A DNA stretch of 64,000 bases from Bathynomus jamesi (Eukaryota > Arthropoda > Malacostraca > Isopoda > Cirolanidae). Of this stretch, positions 21,538 through 32,848 are shown piece by piece. Positions within the stretch are counted from its first letter, which is position 1. Every line of letters starts with the position of its first letter. The notes under the pieces were generated by a model, which did no database searches, was not told the DNA's origin, and worked only from the letters and a program-made list of their open reading frames with translations. The stretch covers positions 377,001 through 441,000 of the forward strand of contig JAJOZX010001727.1 of the NCBI GenBank assembly GCA_023014485.1, in the 5' to 3' direction. A program made the position numbers and the translations under genes.

Positions 21538-22163
21538 GGGAAAATGAAGAATTTTAATGATTTGACGAGGCCGACGTCGACACGGACGATTTAGAAATTC
21601 CATCTAATTTATCTGTCGTTATGGGTACACTACTACTTTCTCCTGAATCTCGACGACAACCGTGGTGAAGATAACATCTAAATACAGCAATATGCTTGTA
21701 TCATTAGCGTTTATCCTTTATTCTTATTGTCTGTTATCATTGTGATAGTGGCCGGAAGCGTTACCCTACCTATTTTTATTAATTCATTTTCTGGTAAAAA
21801 TTTATATTGATTTAATATTTGGAACACATTTTATAGATTGATGATGCTGTTATAACAACTTGTACTATCAATAAATTTTCTAAAGCAAAATAAGTGTAGA
21901 CCTATTATTAGTGCTATTATGACCCTTTGAGTTGTCAGCACCTTAAACAGAATTAAAAATAAAACGTTTATCCACTGGCCACAGGCACAGAGGGTTCATA
22001 AAAATCATTGGTTAATAGTGTTACGTAACGCCACTGGAAACACCCCCACCACCCACCTGTAACATTCCATAGCATTTGGGCATACCCTCCCTTCCCAACC
22101 CCATCCCGAGCGTTACGCAATTTTTGAACGGTCCCATACAATGTGCATTTAAAATCTGCTGTG
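20316..22163. other. No gene recognised; LINE tail at 21374-21432 and (ATT)n at 21500-21537
   Basis: AT-rich. Bases 21374-21432 on minus match the 3' tail of the LINE ending near 48290 (TTCGCCCTTGGC, CCTTCCTGCAT). The interval also contains the presumed 3' untranslated region of vanin copy 2 just below 22164. Confidence 0.55.
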
Positions 22164-22978
22164 CTATATTTCATCTATATCAAACCATCGTCCACACAAA
22201 GCTGCTGTTAAGTGGTTTTCAATAGGTTTATTTGCCGATAGTGAGAAGTAATTACCATTGACTTCGAAATCCAGGTTACTGTTACTTATAAGAGACAAGT
22301 TTCTTTGATTTTCAACTGGATATACCAAGTCACTACTAAAACTTGACGAGCTGATTTTGAAGGGTCCAAATGAATCTGCTTCTGGAAGGCCAAGTTCAAC
22401 ACGAGCGCAAGTTCTGTAATCGAAGGTTTTGCACCAAACAACTCCACATTGCTGAACTCCTAGATTCTGTTCTCCATGATCAGCTAGATATGTACCACTG
22501 AATACCAGAAAGAAGTAAGTTAGGTTCCCAGAATATTCGTACCGCAAATGACAACAAAATTCGTCATTACTGCACGCAATGACGTAAAACGTTTCATCAG
22601 GTTTACCTCTCTTCAAATGAACTTTTGTAAATTCTGTTAAGTTCTGATGAAATATAGCGTGTGTGCGGTTCTCTTCGTTTATATTCAAATTCAGCATACT
22701 GGGAGCACTGTCCAGTTGATGTCGCTCCTGAACACTAAAACTGCGTGTTTCAACGTGTTTGCTATTTGTGTTTAACATCAGACTTGAGGCAGCAATAGTA
22801 GTAACTGGAGCTACAAGTAAAACGTTTCCAGAGTCTTTGTCGTAAGTATACACAGGTACATCGTTAGAATAACTTCTGTAGATTCCAGATCCTAAACAGT
22901 GGTGCTCAGGATAATGGTTCCCGGAGACAAGGAGATTAATGCCCAAACCAAGGCTCCATCCATTCTGCATTGCATCAG
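22164..22978 (-). CDS. Vanin-like copy 2, last exon (C-terminal base domain)
   Basis: Acceptor TTTATAG before CTGATGCA; two bases complete the preceding codon, then 270 codons and a stop at 22164-22166. It encodes 'GINLLVSGNHYPEHHCLGSG' and 'IYRSYSNDVPVYTYD', then a cysteine-rich region ('EFCCHLRYEYSG', 'VQQCGVVWCKTFDYRTC'). No frame damage. Confidence 0.85.
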
Positions 22979-23482
22979 CTATAAAGAAATAAATAAGAGC
23001 CCATTTCAGAACATTATTTTTGTAGGCCTATAAGTTACTGATTGAATTTACATTATTACTACAGTATTATTAGAAGGGATGTACTCATCTTTATGAATTT
23101 GAGTAAAGTTGTATACATGACTATTTAAACCTGTTACCTAGATAAAACGGCAACTCATCAACCCATGCTGTGCTCATGGCAACATCTCGAATTCCATAGT
23201 TTTTAACATTGCTATATCCTGGATGCTCGTGTAAGATATCATAGCAAATCTGAATAGATAGAAGTAATTATTACATGCAGGTGATATAATTATTTTATAT
23301 TAATATAAAATTTTGAAAAATTTCTTAAAACAGAGGATATAAAAGTGTACATATTTATTTCTGTATGTGTAATGTGCATAATTGAGTATATTGCAGTGAA
23401 AATAAAGTTAAATAAAAAAATTCTAAAATAAAAATGAGATTTCAGGAAATTCCGTAGCATTTCGTGTGGTAAATGTGACCAT

Positions 23483-23513
<31 letters not shown>

Positions 23514-26500
23514 ATATATATATATATATATATATATAATCATGCGGGTTGCTTCTACAGAGCTTCAATTTAATATTTAGGAGAAATCCAATGACAAGGA
23601 GAAATGTAAATGCCATGAAAAGTCTTCTTTAATGCGCAACGTTTCGAGCAAATACGCTCATCTTCAGGCTGTATGATAACAATGTGAAATTAAAATCAAT
23701 AATTGAATGAAAAACCAGACAAAGAAAATTTCTAAAACCTATTCATAAAGGCAAACTTTAAAAGACTGAAAAAAGAGGGTTAAATTCTAAGTTATACAGA
23801 TTTACATTTAAAATTAAGAAGCTATTTTTAAATACATATAGTAAATGTGAAATTAATACACTGGAAAAATTAACAATAGTACACTGGAATAATGAAAACT
23901 AACTAACCTTTCACTGCAATTTCCGAGGCTAGACTGATTTAAGTACAAAACGAGAAAAACATAAGATAAGATAAGATAAGATAAGATAAGATAAGATGGT
24001 GAGGGCGATTGGGGAAGGGGGGATTATAAGGAATTGGGGAAGGAGGAGGGATTATAAAAAGTTTAAAGGGACGGCTGATGAGTCAACATTTAACGTCGGG
24101 GTCAAAGTTTTAATATAAAGCGATTCCAGAATCCTAAGTGAGTTGGGACAAGTATTACAACCAAGAATTTTAAAATTTTCTAAAGTGACATCAGTTTTAC
24201 ATTTGATACTGTGTTCCCGAATGCTAGAAACTTCTTTAGTTTTTAAAATTTTACCTGTTCGGCCACTTATTCCCATATGCGAATAAAATCTAGCCCTGAG
24301 AGAGCGAACAGTGCTGCCAATGTAATTCCCAAGGAGACACCTAGGGCAGGTAAATAAATATACAACACCGCTACGCAACGAGTCAGGGGTTCGATCCTTC
24401 GCTGAGAAAAAGCTACCTAAAGACGTTTTATTAATAAATATGATCACCTGGAGAGAAAATGCAACGTTGAAGTCTGTAACGAATATAGCAGTTGTGTCAT
24501 CCAAGGGACCAGGGGTGAATTCGGGTTCTTTGTAGAGAGACTGTTTTCTGTATCTGAAATGAGTAGTGTCCATTTACTCCTCATAAAGTTATATAAAATA
24601 AGGAAAATCGTCCGCCATTCCCCCTGTGCAGCGGTATGAGGGCGCGCATTGTCGTGTAACATAGTAACACCTTCCGACAATCTCCCACTCCGTTTTGTGC
24701 GAATTGCTTGCTTTAACTCATTCCGAAGCATGTCAGAATACGATGCACTTGTTACTGTGGTTCCACGCTCTAGATAATGTTCAAGGATAGGACCTCGTGT
24801 ATCCCAAAACAGTGTTAGCACAACTTTACCTGCTGACGGCTGCGCTTTGAACTTCCCTGCAAGGGAGATGGTGGATGCTTCCATTGCATGCTCTGTCGTT
24901 TGCTTTCTGTTTCATAGTGATGGATCCAGGTTTCATCTCCAGTGCCTTCAAGAACTTAAATTTGAAGTTCTCGACCATCCAGCCTACAGTCCAGACCTGG
25001 CACCTTCGGATTTTTACCCGTTTGGACCACTAAAAGACGCTTTGAGAGGTCAGCGATTCCAAGGCGATGATGACCTGAAGGAGGCGGTGCATGACTGGCT
25101 ATGCACACAGCTAAAAACATTCTTTTGTGATGGCATTAGGAAGCTTGTAGATCGCTGGACTAAGTGTATTGAGAAACAGGGAGACTATGTTGAGAAGTGA
25201 TGTGTTTATAATCTATCAGATGTGAAAAAAAAATTGTGAAAATAAAAGTGCGGATACTTATTGAATTACCCTCGTATATTATTGAAAAATATTTTTTGTG
25301 TATCAAATTATAAAAAAAAAATTAAAATGTTAAAGAGAGAATTGTTTAATTTATCTTAAAAGGAATTTTATTCTTTAGGACTAAATTTGATTTCGAAGGA
25401 AAAAGTGTTCACATTTCAATGTAATGTCATTTTAATTTTTTTTTTCTCTTAAGTAATTCTTGGTAATAAAATTGCTAAAAGAGTTAATTCTTTTGATCAA
25501 TTAACCTTTTCAAAACGTTTAACAGTTAAAAAGTATTATTATTATATTAAAAACAGACAGAGTCAGGAGTAGGAAAAACTAGTTATAAGAACAGAAAAAA
25601 TAGGTAGAGGTGTAAAAATAAATTTATTTCGATAATAACATTATAAGTAAAAGAATAGAACTAAATCCAGTCGAGAATAGATAATGGGAATAAATAGACT
25701 TATAAGTAAAAGAATAGAACTAAATCCAGTCGAGAATAGATAATAGGAATAAATAGACAAAACATTCTGGTTTCCAGCCCTGATACTAATCATTGATAAT
25801 TATCAAGATTCTTATAATTGTTTTTTTATTGTTGTTGTTTTTATGAGCTATACGTACAAATTATATTTTAAGCAACATTGTTAGTCTTCGTCTATCCATC
25901 TGTTCATATTTGAGACTACTATTTCTATTCGCCATTCTAAATGCAAAAAACTTCACTTTTTTCTACGTGAAGGTCAAAATATGATAATAAAAACCCACTC
26001 TAATAAACAGAGTTTATTTCCACAACAGTTTCGATGCCCAATGGCATCCTCTTCGGGTGGATACAGAAAAACGAATCGTTTTTCTGTATCCACCCGAAGA
26101 GGATGCCAGTGGGCATCGAAACTGTCGTGGAAATAAACTCTGTCTATTATAGTGGGTTTTTATTATCATGGTTTCGTTATGTAGATGATATTTTCTCATT
26201 TTGGCCTGACCACTGGAACAACTTTGACACTTTCTTTCAGTCATTAAATAATCTTGTTCCCTCAATTAAATTTAAATATGAATGGGAGAACGACAAACAA
26301 TTACCTTTTCTAAATGTTTTGGTTATTAACGAAAGCGGAAAGCCCAATTTCACGGTCTATAGAAAACCTACTCATTGTAATTCGTACATTCATTTTTTTC
26401 ATATCATGATGAAGGGGTTAAAAGCTCAATTATTTCTTCCATGCTTCTAAGAGCACTCAGGATTTGTAGCCCACATTTGCTGGACCCGGAAAATTCAAAG

Positions 26501-29500
26501 ATTTGGAACATTTTTAAGGATTTGAAATATCCTGAGTGGTTTATCAGAAAGGCGTATTTTAAAGCCAGAAAATCTTTTTATGCCCCTCAGGAACCTTCAG
26601 TTAACCAAAAACAATATGTGAGTTTGCCTTACATTGCCGGCTTAGAAAGAGTAAAACCGTTGACGAAAGATTTTAAGTTTGCTTTGGCGTTCAAATATTC
26701 GTACCGTGAAAAGTAAATTGGTTAGGAATAACGTTGCAAAACAAGAGCAAGCCTGTGTCCAGCATTCCCTATAAAAGTTGTGATTTAGTATACGTAGGAG
26801 AAACTGGAAGAAATATTGAAACCCGTATTAAAGAACACAAATATGCCTTCAGAAATTGTAATACTAATAATGCTTTTTTTTATCACGCCAGCCAGAATAA
26901 TCATGCTATAGATTGGGAATCAAGTAAGGTACTTTATAACTGTAATAATTATGTCAAAAGAAAAATAATGGAATCTGTATGTATAGAACAAGAAGATAAT
27001 TTTAATTTGTGCGAAGGTACTTATAAGTTAGACCCTTTAATGAGATTCTTGGTAAAAAAATCCCTTACGGCGTCGGGTGAACGGGATCTAACCTAAGTGT
27101 GAATTTTTTAAAAATCTCTGGATCGTTTCCTTACTCGCTTTTGGTTCATTCGGCTTTTTTTTTTTTTTTCGGTAAAATGTAAATGGAATAATAAACGTAA
27201 ATGTAATAATGGAAGTAATAATTGTGGAAATAAATATAAATGTAATAATAAGGGTAATAAAATAAATGTAATAATTAGTGTAAAGGTAATAATAATAATA
27301 AATGTTAAAAAACGTAAATGCAATAATAAATACAGTAATTATGTCAACATTTCTTAATGGTCCCTGGACTGTTTTCCCTCTTGTTTTTGGTTCATTCGTT
27401 TTTCTGTATCTACCAGAAGAGGATGCCAGTGGGCATCGAAACTGTTGTGGAAATAAACTCTGTCTATTAGAGTGGGTTTTTATTATCATATTCGCCATTC
27501 AAAGAAAGTCAAATCCTTTTGATTTGTTTTACATTATATAAATATTGCAAAATGTGCTAAAACCTTATTCAGACATTTAAAACTTCGAAACTGGAAAAAA
27601 AATTACATATTATGGGCCATGAGCCAGTAACGAATAAAAGTTTGCTAAAGGTAGAATATACTGTGTATACACCATAGGTTGGGAACCTGCGGCTCATCGA
27701 AGCTTTGGGTGCGGCTCGCGCACAGTCATCATGATGAAAAACAAAAAATATTAGTCTTTAGATTTCCAAACACCTGATCGACTACAATATAGTCGTTCAG
27801 ATGTTTGGAAATCTAAAGACTACTATGAAAGTACAGAATGTAGTCACTACATATTGTACTTTCATAATGATATCTTGTTTGTGTTTCAGACAGATAGAGA
27901 ACTTGATTCATTGTAGATACATTAGATACATTCATTATATATTTGTAATGTAGACTGTTGTTACTCTTTGTAATCAATCTGACGAATACACAAGTAACTT
28001 TACAGGACTTACCTCTTTATTTTCTACATTTTCTTAAGATTGAGGGTTTGTGGCTCGTTTAAGTGTATTATCATTTTGATGTAGCTCATGCTATTGAAAG
28101 GGTTCCCGACCCATGGTATATAATTCAGTGGTGGCGAACGTATGGTATGCGTGCCCATTTGGGCACGCAATCAAATGTGCCTGGCACGCCAAAGCAAAGA
28201 AATTGTTATCCAAAAAATTAGTATAAAATAATAGACTTAATGTCTATAATTTGGTGTAATATATATAAACTTTGGTGGGCACGCGATTTTTTTTTTATGG
28301 TTTACAATTTACATGGGTTTTTTTGCCACGTGACTGTAAAAAGGTTCGCCACCCCTGGTATATATCATTGTGTATATATGCCATAGACACATCACGATTT
28401 ATTTTGCCGTTTTCTCATTGCACAAGGGGGTGAAGGAGGAACTCTGATAGTATATATATACAGGCCCGTATCCAGGGGGGGGGGCCAGAGGGGCACGTGC
28501 CCTCCCCGAAATTTCGCGAAAAAATATTTTTTTGAAGGGTTTTAATTTTTTTGCTTTTTTGTTTAATAATATAATTTTGTATAAGACGCTGCTGAACGTC
28601 AAAAGAAGAGCAGCGTAGTCAGCAAAAAATTAATATAAACAAGGGTATTTGAGTCTAGCAAAGCTAAAGTGATGTTGTTTGTGCGAGTTTATATGTGGTG
28701 TGTTGGTGGAATGCATAGCTACTGGCATAGCCGCTGGCTGTCAACACAGACCGGCATATTGTTGGTTATGTGGATTGTGCTTGTGCTAGTCTTAGTTCAT
28801 ATAGGTGTATTATTTTCGTGTTATTAACGTGAGTGTTCTCATCTTTTCAGAATTAATGAAGAAGATTACTTCATTTTTTGTGCCGATTAAGCGGCAGATA
28901 ATTGATGCTAGTGAAGGACAAAGTTCCCAAAGTGAAAATATTGTCCTAACTGAATGTGATACTACAGAACAAATTACAAATTTACCAGTGAGCAATTTCA
29001 GAGACATTCATTTGAATTTTTTTCTGAGCTTCATTTCATACATCATCTACTTGAAGTTAATGAATTTAAAGTAACGCCACCCTATGCACCCTCAATGCTC
29101 CTAGGAAGAGCTATACACACTATCTATTTTCTGAAGTTGGTGTCCCCCCCCCCCCCCGAAAAAAAAATCCTGGATACGGGCCTGTATATATATATATATA
29201 GGGTGTTTCACAACCGGTCTGCCGGTGATTTGGGGGGGTGATATCGAGTAAAAAAGGTAATACAACATGGGTACTATTTCCAACCGTTGCGGAGCTACGG
29301 ACGTTTTAAACTGTGCAAACAACAAATCCCTACTTGTCTGTAATTCGATAGATGGCAGCACTGGTGGTAGTTTCGGTTAACGAAGTTACTACTACTAATC
29401 GTCAGTTTTTTCTTTCAATTGGTTCTGATCTGTGGTACGAGATACTGTGTTGCGCTAAGATGAACAATCAAAATGAATCAACAGTTCACACCCGCTGAAT

Positions 29501-32500
29501 ACGTTAATATCCATTTCATTTATGGATTCTGTGATGGTAACAGAAGAGCGGTAGTTGAGGAATATCGAAGACGTTTTCCGAACCGCGAATACCGAACAGG
29601 CAAGTGTTTAGTGACACACACCAGAGATTAAGGGAAACAGGGACAATTGTTTCACGTAACCAAGAACATATAGCACGACGGCCCGTTGCTGTGGAGGCGC
29701 GCATACTGGACCTAGTACAACGTAACCCATCTACCAGTGTTCGAAGGATTTCTAGACGAATTGGTGAATCGGCATCGCGTGTATGGAGAACCATACATGA
29801 TGAGGGTTTGTAATTTGTATCCCTATCATTTGCAACGTGTGTAAGCTCTTCAACCGGATGATTACGATAAACGTGTCCAATTTTGCCAGTGGATGGTTAT
29901 GCATCGCTAAATTCTTAATCACATACTGTTTAGTGATGAAGCACAATTCATTCGGGATGGAATTAACAATAGACGAAATTCCCACTTGTGGTCCGCCGAT
30001 AATCCCCACGGTATCGTTGAAGGGAACTTTCAACATCGATTCTCGGTGAATGTTTGGTGCGGTGTAATTGGAGATCAGCTGATTGGACCGTTCGTTTTGG
30101 AACAACGATTAACTGCTGATATTTATCTGAACTTCCTGACCAACGGATTGCCGCTTTTGATGGAGGACGTGCAGTTGGAGACAAGGCGCAGGATGTTCTT
30201 TCAGCACGATGGGGCGCCACCACATTTTGGTCGTCATGTTACGGATTACTTGAATCAGGGGAACAGGAATCGTTTGATTGGTCGTGCTGGTCCAATATCG
30301 TGGCCCCCGAGATCTCCGGACCTAACCCTGTTAGATTTCTTCTTATGGGGCCTTATGAAAGAGATGGTCTACAAGACCAAAGTACAAACGAGAGAGGAAT
30401 TCTTGCGTCGGATTATGGATGCCGGTGCTTACATACGAGAACACCCCGAAATGATTCAATGGGCAGTGGACTCTTGTTTGGAATGAGCAAGGCTGTGCAT
30501 TGAAAACCGAGGCGGACATTTTGAACATTTATAAGGTGTATCTCATAAAATGTAGCAATAAATACATCAGATTAATACTCTCGTTTATTTTTTCCGTGCA
30601 CCTTAAAACGTCCGTAGCTCCGCAACGGTTGGAAATAGCAACCCCCTTAGTACGCCACTGCATAGCCCTGCTTCACGTGTAGACAAGTAGACGAGTATAA
30701 AGACCCAATAATATAGGAACACGTATGTAACTTCTACAGTAGACTCGATAGTAACCTACATCAGTAGGTTACTTTGTGATTTCAGTGGGAGTCCGGCGTT
30801 AGTAGACCTGCATCAGTAAACTTACGTTGCAAAGTAAACTCAGAAAATATTTAATTTCAGAGGGTGAGCTACCTTTATTTCTGAGCATTGTCAAAACTTT
30901 GTGTCGGAATAAATCCGAGTGTCCAGAATAGTTTTTCACATGAAATAGCATTTAAACAGACCGCCAGTAGCAAAAGGTTGGGCAATCTTGGCCTAGTTAC
31001 GGCCTGCTGTATTGAAAAGGGAACCCGTGTTAGTACATTTATAATACAAGAAGAAGATCTAACTATGCCCCAAGGATGATGCCCAGGGTTTAAAACCTAA
31101 AGGATAAAAACCCCGGTGTACAAAGTAGTTTTATATTTACCTCGCAATTACAGCTCCTGTTCTGTCAAAAACAACTTGGGTATTGTAAGCGAAGAATCCT
31201 TTTTCAGGACAATTTTCTGAAGGGTAGAACTGCCAGGGGCCCACGGAGATTGTTTCTTCTGAGCATGGGTATAACTCAGCTAAATCAACGACTAAATATA
31301 TTTCGTTATTTTTGGCTCCGCAACTTAAAATTTCCATTGCCTGAAAAATACAAGATATTATTACGGTATAGTTTTGTCTTAATTACAGTTTTTCTATCGT
31401 AATAAAAGAATAATTTCAAACTACTAAAAATATTACAAGTAATTCGTCCTTGTTTCATTGGAGTATATTCAATTATCGTTTTTTTAAATTATTCAGACTA
31501 CACACTTTATAATTATACGCTTGATTCGACAGCTTTACACATAAAAGCTGAAAATAGGCGATAAAATCTATTGATTCGTATAAGGAATGTATCAAAACTT
31601 TAAAAAATTTTGAATTTACTGTAGGTTTTTCATATCATAAATATTATATTTTAATTTTCTATAATCCAACTCAACGATCTCTTACTTAATCAATATTTAT
31701 TAAAGAAATTGTTTGAAATAAAAATGCATCAGAAAGCCGTCTGCTTACTTCAAAATGATCAAAGTCATCAGAAAAATGGCAAGGAATTATTCCATCAGAA
31801 GGGTCAGGAACATATTGAGTGTAGGTCAAAAAATTTTCTGTGTTATTTTTGTACACGTCCAGACTTTCTATTCCATATTCAGGTGTAATAAGGATATCTG
31901 CTGACTTCAAAACAAGAAAATTATAGAAAAAAAAAAGAATAAATTTTTCGTTTCGGATTACAAGTGGATGCCGAGTTACCGAAATAAAGACATTAAATTC
32001 TGAAAAGGATTTTTTTGTTGTTAATACGTTCACTTTTCACTTAATGCATCACTCATATGCGAGTATATTCAAATATTTAAATACTATGCTAAAAGAAGTT
32101 TACCTATTGATACATTTGACAATTTACTCATGGAGTTCGGTACATGTTATATATTATACAGTAAATGAATTCCTTACTTGGTTTTTAGCCTTAACTGCGT
32201 AAGAAACAATCCTGTTAGCATTTTCTCTTATGACACCATAACCTTTCTCTTCATCGTTCCATTCACTGTAAGGCTCATATTCAAGAACCGCTCCAACATA
32301 AGTAACATTATTAAATGATAAATCATGCCCCTCTTCCGCGTTTGAAATCGTGTTTTCTCGTGTTCCTTTCGTTTGTTGTTTATCTTTTGTTTCCTTCGTA
32401 TCTACTTCATCTTCCTTTTGTTGCGTTTTTCTTCGTTCTAATGTATTTTCCCTTTTTAAATTTCCACCAAATTGTTTTACCTTGAACTGGTGAGATTTTC

Positions 32501-32848
32501 TTTCAGCGTTATTTTTATTTCGACCTAAATTTGCTCTCTCATTCAAATAATTTTCATCAGAGTTTTCTGCCTCAGGTGAAAGATTTGTTTCGAAGTTATT
32601 TTTGAAGGAATTTCTTGAAGGAAATCCATCATTCTCGGGAAATTCTTCATGAGATGAAAATTTTAGATGCTGATTGATTTTCGTGTCTCCATCTTTGTTG
32701 ATTCGTTTGACAAGTTTTTTAGGATGATTAAATAATTAAATAACTGATTGCCCAATTTTTTATCAGTTTCATTACCGCTCACATATATCAAAGTATCCCA
32801 TTGGACAAACAATGAAATTAAAAGGAAGCAATAAATAAAGTTTCTCAT
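22164..32848 (-). CDS. Vanin/biotinidase-like secreted amidase, copy 2 (five exons seen, apparently disrupted)
   Basis: Exons are 32848-32178, 31904-31749, 31340-31141, 23249-23138 and 22978-22164. Domains in order: signal peptide ('FIYCFLLISLFV'), acidic spacer, start of nitrilase fold ('YVGAVLEYEPYSEW'), catalytic Glu in 'ILITPEYGIE', 'NNEIYLVVDLAELYPC', catalytic Cys in 'ICYDILHEHPGY', and the vanin C-terminal base domain ending 'LTAALCGRWFDIDEI'. Known vanin/biotinidase proteins are secreted or GPI-linked amidases. Two defects: a 20-base insertion near 32722-32741 breaks the frame of exon 1, and the exon that should hold the catalytic Lys between exons 3 and 4 was not found. Exon 3 ends with two bases of a codon while exon 4 starts in phase 0, so joining them directly is out of frame. 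Penelope, mariner and hAT elements fill the intron. Confidence 0.7.
23138..23249 (-). CDS. Vanin-like copy 2, exon with catalytic cysteine
   Basis: 112 bases. Acceptor ATTCAG, donor GTAACAG. It encodes 'ICYDILHEHPGYSNVKNYGI' and 'RDVAMSTAWVDELPFYL'. The Cys aligns with the nucleophile of the nitrilase triad. Confidence 0.85.
23484..23538. repeat. Interrupted (AT)n microsatellite
   Basis: Two AT runs separated by one extra T. Confidence 0.95.
23642..23667 (-). other. Hammerhead-like core at the 3' side of a Penelope fragment
   Basis: Minus strand: CTGAAGA, T, GAGC stem with GTATTT loop and GCTC, then GAAA. It lies about 390 bases downstream of the GIY-YIG ORF at 24052-24573 on the same strand. 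Confidence 0.45.
23961..23996. repeat. (ATAAG)n short tandem repeat
   Basis: Seven units of a five-base repeat in the Penelope 3' region. Confidence 0.9.
24052..24590 (-). pseudogene. Penelope-like element C-terminus (GIY-YIG endonuclease), second subfamily
   Basis: The minus ORF 24573-24052 encodes 'SGVVYLFTCPRCLLGNYIGS', 'RARFYSHMG', 'SIREHSIKC' and 'ILESLYIKTLTPTLN'. GVVY...NYIG is the GIY-YIG pair and 'ESLYI' carries the conserved Glu. It is more diverged from the 11-13 kb copies. The RT part is missing; upstream sequence is mariner from about 24595. Confidence 0.8.
24595..25270. mobile_element. DD34D mariner relic with its two halves in opposite orientations
   Basis: Minus bases 24932-24600 encode the middle of a mariner transposase: 'TGDETWIHHYE', 'VVLTLFWDTRGPILEHYLER' and 'MLHDNARPHTAA'. 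Plus bases 24946-25200 encode the C-terminal part: 'HPAYSPDLAPSDFYPFGPLK', then 'WLCTQLKTFFCDGI' to the stop. The break is at about 24935-24945, so one half has been inverted. Non-functional. Confidence 0.8.
25271..25930. other. No gene; tandem duplication of about 57 bases at 25638-25758
   Basis: The unit containing AAGTAAAAGAATAGAACTAA occurs twice in direct tandem with one or two differences. The rest is AT-rich. Confidence 0.6.
25977..26169. repeat. Palindromic pair of Penelope terminal repeats (with hammerhead-like cores)
   Basis: Left arm 25977-26080 and right arm 26085-26169 are near-perfect reverse complements meeting at AAAAACGA/TCGTTTTT. Each carries CCGAAGA, a GATGCC...GGCATC stem and GAAA (26029-26056 on minus, 26094-26121 on plus). 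The right arm directly precedes the Penelope ORFs. Confidence 0.75.
26170..27096 (+). pseudogene. Penelope-like element, 5'-truncated (RT palm to GIY-YIG endonuclease), third subfamily
   Basis: Three consecutive reading segments cover the C-terminal half. 26170-26450 has 'FRYVDDIFSFWPDHWNNFDT' and 'VYRKPTHCNSYIHFF'. 26441-26716 has 'LLRALRICSPHLLD'. 26734-27096 has 'SCDLVYVGETGRNIETRIKE' with a degraded GIY part and an intact VYVGETG. Frameshifts lie near 26445 and 26715. It sits between terminal repeats at 26085-26169 and 27370-27492 in direct orientation, the usual Penelope pseudo-LTR layout. Confidence 0.8.
27097..27369. repeat. Low-complexity (GTAATAATA-type) 3' region of the Penelope element
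   Basis: Degenerate repeats of GTAAT/AATAATAA at 27170-27340. ORFs on the minus strand here are composition artefacts. Confidence 0.6.
27370..27492 (+). repeat. Penelope downstream terminal repeat (pseudo-LTR)
   Basis: Repeats the 26085-26169 unit: GAAGAGGATGCCAGTGGGCA, TCGAAACTG, then AATAAACTCTGTCTATTAGA and GTGGGTTTTTATTATCA. Here the core begins CAGAAGA, so it is more degenerate. Confidence 0.75.
27673..28115. mobile_element. Small non-coding hAT-like element
   Basis: Inverted ends CATAGGTTGGGAACC and GGTTCCCGACCCATG. Flanking 8-mers GTATACAC and GTATATAA are similar. An internal hairpin repeats CCAAACATCTGA-type sequence near 27765-27815. Confidence 0.65.
28126..28357. mobile_element. 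Small non-coding hAT-like element
   Basis: 232 bases with ends CAGTGGTGGCGAAC and GTTCGCCACCCCTG. Flanks GTATATAATT and GTATATAT suggest an 8-base target duplication. Confidence 0.75.
28461..29184 (+). mobile_element. hAT-like element with residual transposase N-terminus
   Basis: Ends CAGGCCCGTATCCAGG and CCTGGATACGGGCCTG, flanked by TATATATA on both sides. A plus ORF (28856-29074) begins 'MKKITSFFVPIKRQ', the KxxxFFxP start typical of ZMYM1/TTF-like hAT transposases, and ends after about 70 residues. The rest of the enzyme is deleted. Poly-G and poly-C tracts abut the two ends. Confidence 0.75.
29200..30643 (+). pseudogene. Tc1/mariner DD41D transposase pseudogene
   Basis: Starts GGGTGTTTCACAACCGG. 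Subterminal inverted repeats CTATTTCCAACCGTTGCGGA (29274) and its complement (ending 30638) flank the coding region; the right terminus itself is lost. Frames are 29472-29600 ('QQFTPAEYVNIHFIYGF'), 29604-29813 (HTH region 'NPSTSVRRISRRIGESASRV'), about 29920-29985 (first Asp region) and 29986-30486 ('NVWCGVIGDQLIGPFVL', 'FQHDGAPPHFGRHV', 'WPPRSPDLTLLDFFLWGLMK'). There are 41 residues between the second and third Asp. At least three frame breaks. Confidence 0.85.
30644..31140. other. No gene recognised (intron of vanin copy 2)
   Basis: Inspected on minus for the missing lysine-bearing exon; no in-frame YHK-type segment with splice sites was found. Confidence 0.45.
31141..31340 (-). CDS. Vanin-like copy 2, exon 3
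   Basis: 200 bases. Acceptor TTTTTCAG, donor GTAAAT after two bases (AG) of a split codon. It encodes 'AMEILSCGAKNNEIYLVVDL' and 'FAYNTQVVFDRTGAVIA', matching the strand before the catalytic lysine in vanins. Confidence 0.85.
31749..31904 (-). CDS. Vanin-like copy 2, exon 2 (catalytic glutamate)
   Basis: 156 bases, phase 0/0, donor GTAAGCAG. It encodes 'SADILITPEYGIESLDV' to 'DDFDHFE' with 'YVPDPSDGIIPC', closely matching copy 1 exon 2. Confidence 0.85.
32178..32848 (-). CDS. Vanin-like copy 2, exon 1 with a frame-breaking 20-base insertion
   Basis: ATG at 32846-32848 starts 'MRNFIYCFLLISLFVQW'. After 'DKKLGNQ' the frame leaves the homologous track and stops at 32663. The homologous frame resumes with 'KRINKDGDTKINQ' and runs through 'AENSDENYLNERANLGR' to 'AVKAKNQ' before GTAAGG. 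Plus bases about 32722-32741 (TTAAATAATTAAATAACTGA) are the extra 20 bases, flanked by repeated TGATT. Length 671 = 651 + 20. Confidence 0.75.

Noticed and set aside
30500..30682. Small ORF after the DD41D pseudogene
   Set aside because: Overlaps the subterminal repeat of that element and has no conserved feature.
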